DNA of 64,000 bases from Alphaproteobacteria bacterium (GTDB lineage: Bacteria; Pseudomonadota; Alphaproteobacteria; Caulobacterales; Aquidulcibacteraceae): assembly GCA_018969015.1 (NCBI GenBank), contig JAGWZE010000001.1:144752-208751 (forward strand), read 5' to 3'. The position numbers were made by a program, and so were the translations under genes. Position 1 is the first letter of the stretch. Each line of letters opens with the position of its first letter. Below, one piece after another: positions 54,687-63,448 of this stretch. The notes below the pieces were generated by a model. It did not search any database and was not told the origin of the DNA. It was given only the letters and a program-made list of their open reading frames with translations.

Positions 54687-56861
54687 TCAGAACGCGCGCC
54701 GCCACCGCGCCGCGATCGCCGCTTCCTGCGCCCCGGCGACGCCGTCGGCGTTTTCGCGCCACATCACCGCCGCGCCGAAGGCGCCGACCGGGTGCGGGCG
54801 GGCATAGGCGAGCTCGACGCGCGCCTCCGGCGTGCGCGACGCGAGGCTGATCGTCCGGGTCTCGACGATCGGCGCGCCCGTGTCGCGATCGGCGCCGGTG
54901 GCGAACGCGACGTCCAGGGCGCCCTGCGCGGTCGCGAGCGGCGTACCGATCGTCAGGTCCACGCGATCGCCGCGGGCCAGCACGCCTTCATGCGCGAGGC
55001 TGACGGCGAGGCCGGCGGACGTCGTCGCCTCCGCATCGCGCACGAAGCTGCCGACGGCGCCGGTTTGCGCCTCGGTGCGCGCCACGGTGGCCGACACGCC
55101 GATCGACGTCCGCGGCGAAAGCGCCTTGGAGGCCTGCGTGCGCAGCGAAATCGTGCGCGCCTCCCCCGCCACGCCAAGCGCGCGCTGGTCATCGCCGAGG
55201 CGCGCGCCGGTTTCGCGGATCGTCGCGACCGCAAAGCCCGCCGCGGCGCGTTCGCCGCGCCAAGCGGCCTCCATCTCCATCACCAGCGCCGTGCCGGCCG
55301 GGCGCGCCCCGGGCGTCTCGAACCGCGGCGCGCGCTCGACGTGATCGCCGCCCACCGCCAGTGACCAGCGCGGCGCGAGCGTGCGGCGCGCCGCGACGCT
55401 GAGGCGCGAGCCGCCCAACAGCGCATCCTGCGAAGCGAACCCGAGCCGCGTGATCGGGGGGCCCCCGGCAGGCGCCAAGGCCTGCTCCCCGATCAGCGGC
55501 GCCGCGCCATTGAGCCCAAAGGCGATCGCATCGCCCGAAACCGTCGTCGCGAGATAGCTCGCGCCCGAAAGCCCGCCCGTCTGCGCGGGCGACATGCTGG
55601 TGAAGGCGATCGTCGCGCCACCGCTCCGGACGATCGACGTCCGCTCCAGGCGAGCGCCGAGCGATTGCGACAGCGCCGCGACGCCATCCGGTTTGCGCCG
55701 CACGAGGTCGGCGCCGAGATCGGCGGCGAAGTCCCGGCCGAACTGGTCGAACACCGCCCCCTGGAAGACGCCATCCTTGGCCGCCGCTGCAAGCGCGCCG
55801 ACCGTCACCGTGCCCGCGCGATAGGTGAGCCGGTTCGTCGTCGCGCCGTTCGCGGTCACCGTCGTCGTGACGCCGATCGGCCGGAGCGCCGCTTCGAGAT
55901 TGAGCAGGCCGCGGCCATAGATCGGATCGACGCCCGGCGCGCCGAGATCGGTCGCGGACAGGAACAGGATGTCCGCCACGTTCCTGGCCGTGAGGAAGCG
56001 CCAATTCGATTTCACCGTGGCGGCCGCGCCGGCCACGATCGGCGCCGCCATCGAGGTGCCGCTCATCATCGCGTAGGTGTTGGTCGAGGCGGGATGGGCG
56101 CCGATCAGGTTCACGCCGGGCGCGACGATGTAGAAGTTGCGCGCATCGCCCGCGCGGTTGGAGAACGAGGCGATCAGGTTCTGCGAATCCACGGCGCCGA
56201 CGGCGATGATCTGCCCTGCCGCCCACGCCTCGCTGGCATGGCGCGCCGGCCAGCTGGGATTGGCCGCGCCGTCATTGCCGGCCGCCGCAACGACGAGTTT
56301 CCCCGACGCCACCGACGCCTGCAGCGCGTTCCTGATGAGCGGCGACGGCGACGCCGAGCCGAGGCTCATGTTGAGCACGAACGCGTTGGTGCGGTTGGCG
56401 TAGGCAATGCCGCGCTGGATGAAGAAATCCGTCGACGAGCCGCTCTGAAACACCTTCGCGATGAAGAGACCCGACTGCGGCGCGGTTCCCATCATGCCCA
56501 GGCCGTCGAACTCCGCCGCCGCGAGCGACGCGACATGCGTGCCGTGCCCCGCGGTGTCGCCGACGAACGCGAGGCCCGTGCGATCGGTGAAGGCGTCATA
56601 CCCGCCGAGGAGCTTGCCGGCGCTGCTGAACTCGACGTGGTTCGTCAAAAGGCCGGTGTCGATGATCGCGATGTTGACGCCCGCGCCCCGCGGGGTGGCC
56701 CAGACCGTCGGCGTAAAGAGCCGGATCTGCTCGGCCCCGCGCGACCAGACCCGCTCCTGGGCGGTCGCGGCAGGCGGCGCCGTCTGCGCCATCGCCGGCG
56801 TGCAGACAGCCAGAGTCAGCGCCAAAAACGACGCACGAAGGACAAACTTGTCGCGCTTCAT
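54687..56861 (-). CDS. Subtilisin-family serine protease with C-terminal autotransporter-like barrel
   Basis: A 724-residue protein. The signal peptide ends AMAQ at about 25. The S8 peptidase domain has D68 in IAIIDTG, H106 in GHGTHVA and S270 in GTSMAAP, all three present. After about 420 the sequence becomes Ala/Gly-rich and beta-like and ends ARWRRAF with terminal Phe, as in short autotransporter barrels. It is likely exported to the cell surface or released by self-cleavage. The start at 56861 begins the signal peptide. It diverges from lptC and converges with cysC. Confidence 0.92.
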   Translation of the reverse strand: MKRDKFVLRASFLALTLAVCTPAMAQTAPPAATAQERVWSRGAEQIRLFTPTVWATPRGAGVNIAIIDTGLLTNHVEFSSAGKLLGGYDAFTDRTGLAFVGDTAGHGTHVASLAAAEFDGLGMMGTAPQSGLFIAKVFQSGSSTDFFIQRGIAYANRTNAFVLNMSLGSASPSPLIRNALQASVASGKLVVAAAGNDGAANPSWPARHASEAWAAGQIIAVGAVDSQNLIASFSNRAGDARNFYIVAPGVNLIGAHPASTNTYAMMSGTSMAAPIVAGAAATVKSNWRFLTARNVADILFLSATDLGAPGVDPIYGRGLLNLEAALRPIGVTTTVTANGATTNRLTYRAGTVTVGALAAAAKDGVFQGAVFDQFGRDFAADLGADLVRRKPDGVAALSQSLGARLERTSIVRSGGATIAFTSMSPAQTGGLSGASYLATTVSGDAIAFGLNGAAPLIGEQALAPAGGPPITRLGFASQDALLGGSRLSVAARRTLAPRWSLAVGGDHVERAPRFETPGARPAGTALVMEMEAAWRGERAAAGFAVATIRETGARLGDDQRALGVAGEARTISLRTQASKALSPRTSIGVSATVARTEAQTGAVGSFVRDAEATTSAGLAVSLAHEGVLARGDRVDLTIGTPLATAQGALDVAFATGADRDTGAPIVETRTISLASRTPEARVELAYARPHPVGAFGAAVMWRENADGVAGAQEAAIAARWRRAF

Positions 56862-57061
56862 CGAAAACCCCACCCACGGCCACCGTTGTTCGGCGGTCCT
56901 ATGGCACGGTCCCACATCGCCGTTAGCGAACGGTAAGAGCGGAGTAACAATCGTAACTTACGGGTTTTCACCATGTTCGTGCGGCTGCTCGTGACCCGAC
57001 ACGCTGTGGACGCCGCGCGGTGCAGCTTGCGCGCCCGGTCTCGACGCGGCACAGGACTCCC

Positions 57062-57727
57062 ATGACCGCCGTCGCCGCCGACCCCTGGGAGCCGTCCCGC
57101 CGCGCCTCGCTCGAGACCGCGCGCCGCCGTTCGGCCTTCCTGCGCGTGTTCCGCCAGGCGATGGCGATCCTCTCGGGCGCGAGCCTCGCCTCCATCGTGC
57201 TGGCCATCGTGCTCAACGCGCTCGGCCCGGGCGTCGTGGGCCGCCGCACGCTGGGCGTCGAGGAAACGCTGACGATGCTCAACCCGCGCTTCGTCGGCCA
57301 GGACGCGGACGGCTCGCGCTACGAGATCACCGCCGAACGCGCCGTGCGCCAAGGCCTCGACACCCAGAAGATGGACCTCACCGCGCCGGTGTTCAAAACC
57401 ACGACCGGCCGCACCCTCACCGCCAAGCGCGGCATCTACGACCCGGACGCCCGCACCATCGAGCTGTTCGAGAAGGTCGTCTTCGCCGACCCTCAGGGCC
57501 GCGAATTCACGACGACCTATGCGTTCATCGACGCGCGCAACGACATCATCCGGGGCATGCGCGCCATCTCTGGCGCCTCCGGGCTTGGCGAGGTCCGCGC
57601 CGACGCTTATGAACTTCATCGTGATGGCGGCCAGTTGATCCTGCGCGGGCGGGTCCGCGGGGTGATCAATCCAGGAGGCGGCGCGTCAGCGCGCAGTCCG
57701 TCGCCACAATCCGGGAGCGCACCGTGA
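57062..57727 (+). CDS. lptC: Lipopolysaccharide export protein LptC
   Basis: A 221-residue inner-membrane protein with one helix (about 36-56, MAILSGASLASIVLAIVLNAL) and a periplasmic beta-jellyroll: MLNPRFVGQDADGSRYEITAERAVRQ, ITAKRGIYDPDARTIELFEKVVF and a Pro/Ser-rich end. It passes LPS from LptB2FG to LptA. Its position before lptA, lptB and rpoN supports the call. The GTG of lptA overlaps its stop. Confidence 0.88.
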   Translation: MTAVAADPWEPSRRASLETARRRSAFLRVFRQAMAILSGASLASIVLAIVLNALGPGVVGRRTLGVEETLTMLNPRFVGQDADGSRYEITAERAVRQGLDTQKMDLTAPVFKTTTGRTLTAKRGIYDPDARTIELFEKVVFADPQGREFTTTYAFIDARNDIIRGMRAISGASGLGEVRADAYELHRDGGQLILRGRVRGVINPGGGASARSPSPQSGSAP

Positions 57728-58281
57728 TCGTTCGCCTGACCACCGCCGCCCGCCCCCTCGGCAGCGCCCTTGCCGCCGCCGGCCTTGCTTTGGCGCTCTC
57801 GTCTGCGCCGGCCGAAGCGCAATTGAGCTCCAACGGCGGCCCGATCGCCTACAGCGCCGACAATCTCGAATACGTGGACGGCGCGCGTCAGCTGATCCTG
57901 ACCGGGAACGTCGAAGTCGCGCAGGACACGTCCACGCTGCGCGCGGACAAGCTCACCCTCTATTTCGCCTCCAGCGCCCGCCCCGATCCGACGCAAGGCG
58001 GCTTCGGCGCCGGCGACATCGAGCGCATCGTCGCCTCCGGGGACGTCTTCTTCGTGCGCCCCGAGCAGACCGCCCGCGGCGACAACGCCGTCTACGAACT
58101 CAAAACCGACTCCGTCACGTTCACCGGCCGCGTGGTCGTCGCCAGCGACGAGAACGTGGTGAAGGGCGAATCGATGGTGCTCGAGATCGGCTCGCGCCGC
58201 ACCACGGTGAAGCCCGGCGCCGGCCCGGGCCAGCGGGTCCGCGGCGTCTTCCGCACGCGCAGCACCGCGCCAAACCCCTGA
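57724..58281 (+). CDS. lptA: Lipopolysaccharide export periplasmic protein LptA
   Basis: A 185-residue periplasmic protein. The signal peptide ends AEAQ at about 33. The OstA/LptA jellyroll follows: IAYSADNLEYVDGARQLILTGNVEVAQ, LRADKLTLYF, IERIVASGDVFFV and a basic tail. It forms the LPS bridge across the periplasm. It is translationally coupled to lptC by a GTGA-type overlap and followed by lptB after 74 bases. Confidence 0.92.
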   Translation: MIVRLTTAARPLGSALAAAGLALALSSAPAEAQLSSNGGPIAYSADNLEYVDGARQLILTGNVEVAQDTSTLRADKLTLYFASSARPDPTQGGFGAGDIERIVASGDVFFVRPEQTARGDNAVYELKTDSVTFTGRVVVASDENVVKGESMVLEIGSRRTTVKPGAGPGQRVRGVFRTRSTAPNP

Positions 58282-58355
58282 TTTTGCTTGGCTGGCGATG
58301 AAATCTCACGCCGCCGGTAAGTTTGCTTACGCTATCTTTACGAGGACGGGGTGAG

Positions 58356-59132
58356 ATGAGCGCTGAGGGCGCGATGAGCCGAGCGGCGGCCGTACCGACC
58401 GTCGATTCTTCGGCGGGACTGTCGGCGACCAAGATCGGGAAATCGTATCGAGGTCGCAACGTCGTCAAAGGGGTGTCTCTCACCCTGAAGCGCGGCGAAG
58501 TGGTCGGTTTGTTGGGCCCCAACGGAGCAGGCAAGACCACCTGCTTCTACATGATCACGGGGCTCATTCGGGTGGATTACGGGCAGATCTCAATCGACGG
58601 CCAGGACGTCACGAGTCTGCCGATGTACCAGCGGGCGCGGCTCGGGGTCGGCTACCTTCCGCAGGAAGCGTCGATTTTCCGGGGCATGACCGTCGAAGAG
58701 AACGTGATGAGCATCGCCGAGCTCACGGAGCCGGACAAAACCCGCCGCAAAGAGGCGGTCGAGTCCCTGCTCCAGGAGCTGCGCATCGAGCACCTTCGGA
58801 CCCAGCCGGCCACGGCGCTCTCGGGCGGCGAACGCCGCCGCGTCGAGATCGCGCGCGCGCTGGCCGCGCGTCCGTCCTTCATCCTGCTCGATGAGCCTTT
58901 CGCCGGCATCGATCCGATCGCGATCTCCGACATCCGCGACCTCATCGCCTTCCTCAAGGCGCGCGGCATCGGCATCCTGATCACGGACCACAACGTCCGC
59001 GAGACCCTCGACATCGTCGACCGCGCCTACATCATTTTCGATGGCGAGGTGCTGTTCGAAGGGTCTCCGGAGGCCATCAAGGCGAACGACGCGGTGCGGA
59101 AGGTCTATCTCGGTCAGCGGTTCGCGTCGTAG
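58356..59132 (+). CDS. lptB: LPS export ABC transporter ATP-binding protein LptB
   Basis: A 258-residue ATPase. Walker A is GPNGAGKTT, the Q loop is [17 protein letters not shown], the signature is [14 protein letters not shown], Walker B is [12 protein letters not shown] and the switch His is in [10 protein letters not shown]. The LptB-specific ending is [21 protein letters not shown] 20-residue N-terminal extension precedes the usual start; ATG codons at 58356 and 58374 are both possible. It is followed by rpoN after 12 bases. Confidence 0.96.
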   Translation: MSAEGAMSRAAAVPTVDSSAGLSATKIGKSYRGRNVVKGVSLTLKRGEVVGLLGPNGAGKTTCFYMITGLIRVDYGQISIDGQDVTSLPMYQRARLGVGYLPQEASIFRGMTVEENVMSIAELTEPDKTRRKEAVESLLQELRIEHLRTQPATALSGGERRRVEIARALAARPSFILLDEPFAGIDPIAISDIRDLIAFLKARGIGILITDHNVRETLDIVDRAYIIFDGEVLFEGSPEAIKANDAVRKVYLGQRFAS

Positions 59133-59144
59133 CGGAGGCCGCCG

Positions 59145-60611
59145 ATGGCGATGACCCCCCGCTTGGAGATGCGCCAGGGCCAGTCCCTGGTGATGACGCC
59201 GCAGCTGCAGCAGGCGATCAAACTGCTGCAATTCTCGTCCGCCGAGCTCGCGGCTTTCGTGGAAGAGGAACTCGAGCGCAACCCGCTGCTCGAACGTCCC
59301 GCCGAAGACGAGGCGCCAGCGCGCGACGACACCCGCGCCGGCGACGTCGACGAGGCCCCCTTCGCCGCCGCCGAGCATCTCGACGCGGATCTCGAAAGCC
59401 TTCACCCCGATATGTCGGAGGGCGACCGCGCCGACGCCGGCGCCGCTCCGCTCACCGACTGGTCCAAGGCCGGTTCCGGCAAGTCGCTCGACGATCTCCC
59501 CGGCTTCGAGGACACGCTCACCGAAGACGTCTCGCTCGCCCAGCATCTGGAAGCCCAGATGTCCGCCGCGGGCTTTACCGACAAGGAGCGCCTGATCGGC
59601 GCTGCGCTGATCGACCAGGTCGACGACTGGGGCTATTGCCGCGCCGACACGCTCGACCTCGCGATGACGCTGGGCTGCGCAGAGGCCGACGTGCTCGCCG
59701 TGCTCACGCGCATGCAGGGCTTCGATCCGACCGGCATCATGGCCCGCTCGATCGCCGAGTGCCTGACGCTGCAGCTGAAAGAGCGCAACCGCTTCGACCC
59801 GGCGATGGAGGCCTTCATCGGCCACCTCGATCTTCTGGGCAAAGGCGACCTCGCGCGCCTGCAGGCCGCGTGCGGCGTCTCGCGCGACGACCTCGAGGAC
59901 ATGATCGCGGAAATCCGCGCGCTCACGCCGAAACCCGGCGCGGCCTTCGGCGGCGCCCCTTCTCAAACCGTCGTGCCCGACGTGTTCGTCCGTTCCGCGC
60001 CGGACGGCTCCTGGCACGTGGAGCTCAACAGCGACGCGCTGCCCCGCGTGCTGATGAACCAGCGCTACTACGCGCAGATCTCGAAGTCGGCGAAGCAGGA
60101 AAAGGACAAGCAGTTCGTCTCCGAATGCGCGTCGAACGCCAACTGGCTCATCAAGAGCCTCGACCAGCGCGCCCGCACGATCCTCAAGGTCGCGAAAGAG
60201 ATCGTGCGCCAGCAGGACGCGTTCTTCGCCCACGGCGTCGAGCACCTGCGGCCGCTGAACCTGAAAATGATCGCCACGGCGATCGAGATGCACGAGAGCA
60301 CCGTCTCGCGCGTGACCTCGAACAAGTACATCGCCACGCCGCGCGGCGTGTTCGAGATGAAGTACTTCTTCACCGCCGCGATCCAGTCCACCGGCGGCGG
60401 CGAAACGCACTCGGCCGAAGCGGTGCGCCGCAAGATCCAGAAGCTCGTCGAGGCCGAGACGCCGGCGGACATCCTCTCCGACGACCGCATCGTCGAAATC
60501 CTGCGCGAAAGCGGCATCGACATCGCCCGCCGCACCGTCGCGAAGTACCGCGAAAGCCTGCGCATCCCCTCCAGCGTCGAACGCAAACGCCGCGCCGGCT
60601 ACGCGCGCTGA
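59145..60611 (+). CDS. rpoN: RNA polymerase sigma-54 factor
   Basis: A 488-residue sigma factor. Region I is RQGQSLVMTPQLQQAIKLLQ, an acidic region II follows (about 50-115), then the core-binding domain and the DNA-binding part with helix-turn-helix HESTVSRVTSNKYIATPRG. The RpoN box ARRTVAKYRE (about 461-470) contacts the -24 element. In many proteobacteria hpf and ptsN follow rpoN; here a palindromic repeat and lpd follow instead. Confidence 0.97.
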   Translation: MAMTPRLEMRQGQSLVMTPQLQQAIKLLQFSSAELAAFVEEELERNPLLERPAEDEAPARDDTRAGDVDEAPFAAAEHLDADLESLHPDMSEGDRADAGAAPLTDWSKAGSGKSLDDLPGFEDTLTEDVSLAQHLEAQMSAAGFTDKERLIGAALIDQVDDWGYCRADTLDLAMTLGCAEADVLAVLTRMQGFDPTGIMARSIAECLTLQLKERNRFDPAMEAFIGHLDLLGKGDLARLQAACGVSRDDLEDMIAEIRALTPKPGAAFGGAPSQTVVPDVFVRSAPDGSWHVELNSDALPRVLMNQRYYAQISKSAKQEKDKQFVSECASNANWLIKSLDQRARTILKVAKEIVRQQDAFFAHGVEHLRPLNLKMIATAIEMHESTVSRVTSNKYIATPRGVFEMKYFFTAAIQSTGGGETHSAEAVRRKIQKLVEAETPADILSDDRIVEILRESGIDIARRTVAKYRESLRIPSSVERKRRAGYAR

Positions 60612-60643
60612 GGCGTCAAGCGCCGCCCCGCGCGACGGCGGTT

Positions 60644-60769
60644 CACCCCTCATCCGGCGCGTTCCGCGCCACCTTCTCCCACAAGGGGAGAAGGTCGCCG
60701 CAGTGGTCCTTCTCCCCTTGTGGGAGAAGGTGGATCGCACGCGTCAGCGTGCGAGACCGTTGAGGGGTG
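60644..60769. repeat. Nested palindromic repeat between rpoN and lpd
   Basis: CACCCCTCA (60644-60652) and TGAGGGGTG (60761-60769) bound the element. Inside is a perfect 24-base inverted repeat (60671-60694 and 60708-60731, ACCTTCTCCCACAAGGGGAG and so on). Each arm is itself a small hairpin (CCTTCTCCC / GGGAGAAGG). CGCACGCG...CGTGCG adds another stem. The convergent genes rpoN and lpd both end here, so it may also terminate or insulate transcripts. Confidence 0.85.
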
Positions 60770-60801
60770 TTGGCGCGCACCTCAACGAGGAACGCGCGCC
60801 C

Positions 60802-62202
60802 TCACGCCTGCATCGTCCAGCCATCCACGCCTTTCGCCGCCTCGCGCACGGCTTCGGTCATGGTGGGGTGCGCGTGGCAGGTGCGCGCGATGTCTTCCGC
60901 GCTCGCGCCGAACTCCATCGCCACGCAGACCTCGCCGATGATCTCGCCGACGCCGACGCCGATCATGTGCGCGCCGACGACGCGGCGCGTCGCGGTGTCC
61001 TCGAGGATCTTCACGAACCCGTCCGTCTCGTGATTGGTGCGCGCGCGCGAGTTGGCGAGGAACGGGAACTTGCCGACCTTGTAGCTCACGCCGGCCGCCT
61101 TCAGCTCCTCTTCCGTCTTGCCGACGGACGCGACTTCCGGGTTCGTGTAGACGACGCCCGGGATGATGTCGGGGTTCACGTGGCCCCACTTGCCGGCGAT
61201 CAGCTGCGCGACGGCCGCGCCTTCCTCTTCGGCCTTGTGCGCGAGCATCGGGCCGTAGGTGACGTCCCCGATCGCCCACACGTTCTCGGCGGAGGTGCGC
61301 CAATGCTCCGTTGGCACGAAGCCGCGCGGATCGGTGGCGATGCCCACGGTGTCGAGGCCCAAACCTTCCGTGTACGGACGCCGCCCGATCGCGACGAGCA
61401 CGACGTCGGCCTCCAGCACGCGCTTGTCGCCGCCCGCGGCCGGCTCGATCGAGACCTTCAGCCCCGCCTTCGCCTTCTCGACGCCGAGCACCTTCTGCCC
61501 GAGCTCGAACGCCATGCCCTGCTTCTTCAGGATCTTGAGGAACGCCGTGCCGAGTTCGCCGTCCATCGTCGGGATGATGCGATCGAGGTATTCGACGACC
61601 GTCACCTGCGATCCGAGGCGGCGCCACACCGAGCCGAGCTCCAGGCCGATCACGCCGCCGCCGATCACCACCATGCGCTTGGGCACCTTCGGCAGCGCCA
61701 GCGCGCCGGTGGACGTGACGACCCGCTCCTCGTCAATCTCGACGCCCGGCAGGTTCGTCGGCGCGGAGCCGGTCGCGATGACGACATGGCGCGTCGCGAG
61801 CTGCTGGACGCCGTCCGGCCCCTCGACATCGACACGCCCCGGCCCGGAAAGCCGCCCCTCGCCCTTGATGTACGTGACCTTGTTCTTCTTCATGAGGAAC
61901 TCGACGCCCTTCGTCAGCCCCTCAACGGCCTCGCTTTTCTGGCCCATCATCGTCGGCAGATCGAGCTTCACGCCCTCGACGATCACGCCCATGTCCTTGA
62001 ACGTCGTCGTTGCGGCCTCGAACGCCTCGGAGGCATGAAGCAGCGCCTTCGAGGGGATGCAGCCCACATTCAGGCACGTGCCGCCGAGCTTGCCGCGCTT
62101 CTCCACGATCGCGGTCTTCAAGCCCAGCTGGCCCGCGCGGATCGCGCAATTGTAGCCGCCGGGGCCGCCCCCGATGATCACGACGTCGTACTGCTCGGCC
62201 AT
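60802..62202 (-). CDS. lpd: Dihydrolipoamide dehydrogenase (E3)
   Basis: A 466-residue FAD enzyme that reoxidises dihydrolipoamide in 2-oxoacid dehydrogenase complexes with NAD. The FAD motif is [12 protein letters not shown], the redox disulfide is in [13 protein letters not shown], the NAD motif is [20 protein letters not shown] is the second FAD segment, and the catalytic His-Glu pair is in [10 protein letters not shown]. It shares its strand with sucB and two small membrane proteins upstream, so it probably serves the 2-oxoglutarate dehydrogenase complex. Confidence 0.97.
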   Translation of the reverse strand: MAEQYDVVIIGGGPGGYNCAIRAGQLGLKTAIVEKRGKLGGTCLNVGCIPSKALLHASEAFEAATTTFKDMGVIVEGVKLDLPTMMGQKSEAVEGLTKGVEFLMKKNKVTYIKGEGRLSGPGRVDVEGPDGVQQLATRHVVIATGSAPTNLPGVEIDEERVVTSTGALALPKVPKRMVVIGGGVIGLELGSVWRRLGSQVTVVEYLDRIIPTMDGELGTAFLKILKKQGMAFELGQKVLGVEKAKAGLKVSIEPAAGGDKRVLEADVVLVAIGRRPYTEGLGLDTVGIATDPRGFVPTEHWRTSAENVWAIGDVTYGPMLAHKAEEEGAAVAQLIAGKWGHVNPDIIPGVVYTNPEVASVGKTEEELKAAGVSYKVGKFPFLANSRARTNHETDGFVKILEDTATRRVVGAHMIGVGVGEIIGEVCVAMEFGASAEDIARTCHAHPTMTEAVREAAKGVDGWTMQA

Positions 62203-62322
62203 CTCGCTCGCCTTTCTCCGCAACGCGGACTCGCGCGCACCGTATCGGCGCGCCGCCGGGCGAGGTCAACCCGAGGCGAAAGTGGAAGGGACCGCAGCCT
62301 CGGCCGCTGAGTTCATCTCTCC

Positions 62323-62414
62323 GTCATCCTCGGCGCGCCGCAGGCGCGGCGGGGATCCAGAACCGTGCCGCCCACCCTGGATCCCCGACCTCGCGTCGCT
62401 CGGTCGAGGATGAC
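62323..62414 (-). repeat. Dispersed palindromic repeat, copy 2 (inverted relative to copy 1)
   Basis: It has the same GTCATCCTCG / CGAGGATGAC ends and GATCC-containing core as the element at 49576-49669, read on the opposite strand. It sits between lpd and the 150-residue membrane protein gene. The two copies share most of their bases, with differences mainly in the central loop. Confidence 0.85.
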
Positions 62415-62442
62415 GGACACGCGTGAGCGCGGCAGCGCCGCC

Positions 62443-62895
62443 TCACCCCAACGCGCCGAATCCGCGCAGGAAACTCGCCAGCGCGGCCAGCATGCCCGTG
62501 AGCACGAACGCCTGAACCGTCAGCGCCGACACGCGCGCCTGCGCCTTCTGTTCCGGCCGCGCCACCGCCCGCTCGGCCATGAATTGCCGGATGAGATAAA
62601 GGCTCTGCTGCACCAGCAGCGCGCCGAGCAGCGGCGCAGCGGCCTCGTCCCGCGTCGCCATGGCCGCGCCGCACGCGATCGTGAGCAGCGCCGTCGCCAC
62701 GCGCCAGAGCCGCCGATCGGAATCGAACGGCGCCGGCGCGGCGATCGAACCGCGCCCCTCCGTGGCCTGCTGCGCCGAGGCGCGCGCGGTGCTGGCCATG
62801 CCCGCGGCGATCCCGCCGAGAATGTACGCCACGCCGAGGCCGCGCAGCGCCACGACGCTCCACTCCACGAAGAATTTCAGGTCGCCCGCGCCCAT
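62443..62895 (-). CDS. Small integral membrane protein (paralogue of the next gene)
   Basis: A 150-residue protein with about four hydrophobic helices (WSVVALRGLGVAYILGGIAAGM, LWRVATALLTIACGAAMA, AAPLLGALLVQQSLYLIRQ, SALTVQAFVLTGMLAALASFL). The motif VQQSLYLIRQFM matches VHQMAYFVRQRRR in the neighbouring protein, and the topology is the same, so the two look like tandem paralogues. The function is unknown. GGAG lies upstream of the ATG. Confidence 0.7.
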   Translation of the reverse strand: MGAGDLKFFVEWSVVALRGLGVAYILGGIAAGMASTARASAQQATEGRGSIAAPAPFDSDRRLWRVATALLTIACGAAMATRDEAAAPLLGALLVQQSLYLIRQFMAERAVARPEQKAQARVSALTVQAFVLTGMLAALASFLRGFGALG

Positions 62896-63001
62896 GGCTC
62901 GCTCCGCTCTGCGCGGCTTTTGTAGCCCGGCGGGTGCGGCGCGTCCGCGCCGCAGGCACTTTCAATATGCATCGCGCGCGGAACCGCGCGGCCCCGCACG
63001 C

Positions 63002-63433
63002 TCACCACATCGCGCCCTGCGAAACCACCCAGGACGTCAGAACCGCCACGCACAGCGAAAAGAAGAACGCGTTGATCGTGGCGCGGGCCGGACGCGCGTC
63101 CTCGGCGCCGTCCTCCGTTTTCGCCGCCAACTCGCGGCGCCGCTGGCGCACGAAGTACGCCATCTGATGCACGATGACGGCGCACAGCCCGAGAAGCGCC
63201 CACCGCGTGCCCGCAAGCAACAGCGCGCCGGCGAGCGCCGTCGTCACGCCGCCCGCGAGCATCCAGGCGTCACGCCCGCGATCCGCGGACTCCGCTGCGT
63301 CCGGCGAAAGCTGATCGAGCGCCCGCTCGAGCGGGCCGAACGTCAAAAGCTGCCGGATCAGGAACAGCCCGCCGACGAGCCACAGCGCGCCGATCGCGCG
63401 CAGCAGCCACAAGGCGCCATCGGCGACGTCCAT
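63002..63433 (-). CDS. Small integral membrane protein
   Basis: A 143-residue protein with about four hydrophobic helices (ALWLLRAIGALWLVGGLFLIRQLL, DAWMLAGGVTTALAGALLLAG, WALLGLCAVIVHQMAYFVRQ, NAFFFSLCVAVLTSWVVSQ). It starts 15 bases after the sucB stop and lies 106 bases before the paralogue. Its place inside the sucB-lpd cluster suggests co-expression with the TCA cycle genes, but the role is unknown. Confidence 0.7.
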   Translation of the reverse strand: MDVADGALWLLRAIGALWLVGGLFLIRQLLTFGPLERALDQLSPDAAESADRGRDAWMLAGGVTTALAGALLLAGTRWALLGLCAVIVHQMAYFVRQRRRELAAKTEDGAEDARPARATINAFFFSLCVAVLTSWVVSQGAMW

Positions 63434-63448
63434 CCCCGCCCGCTGCGC

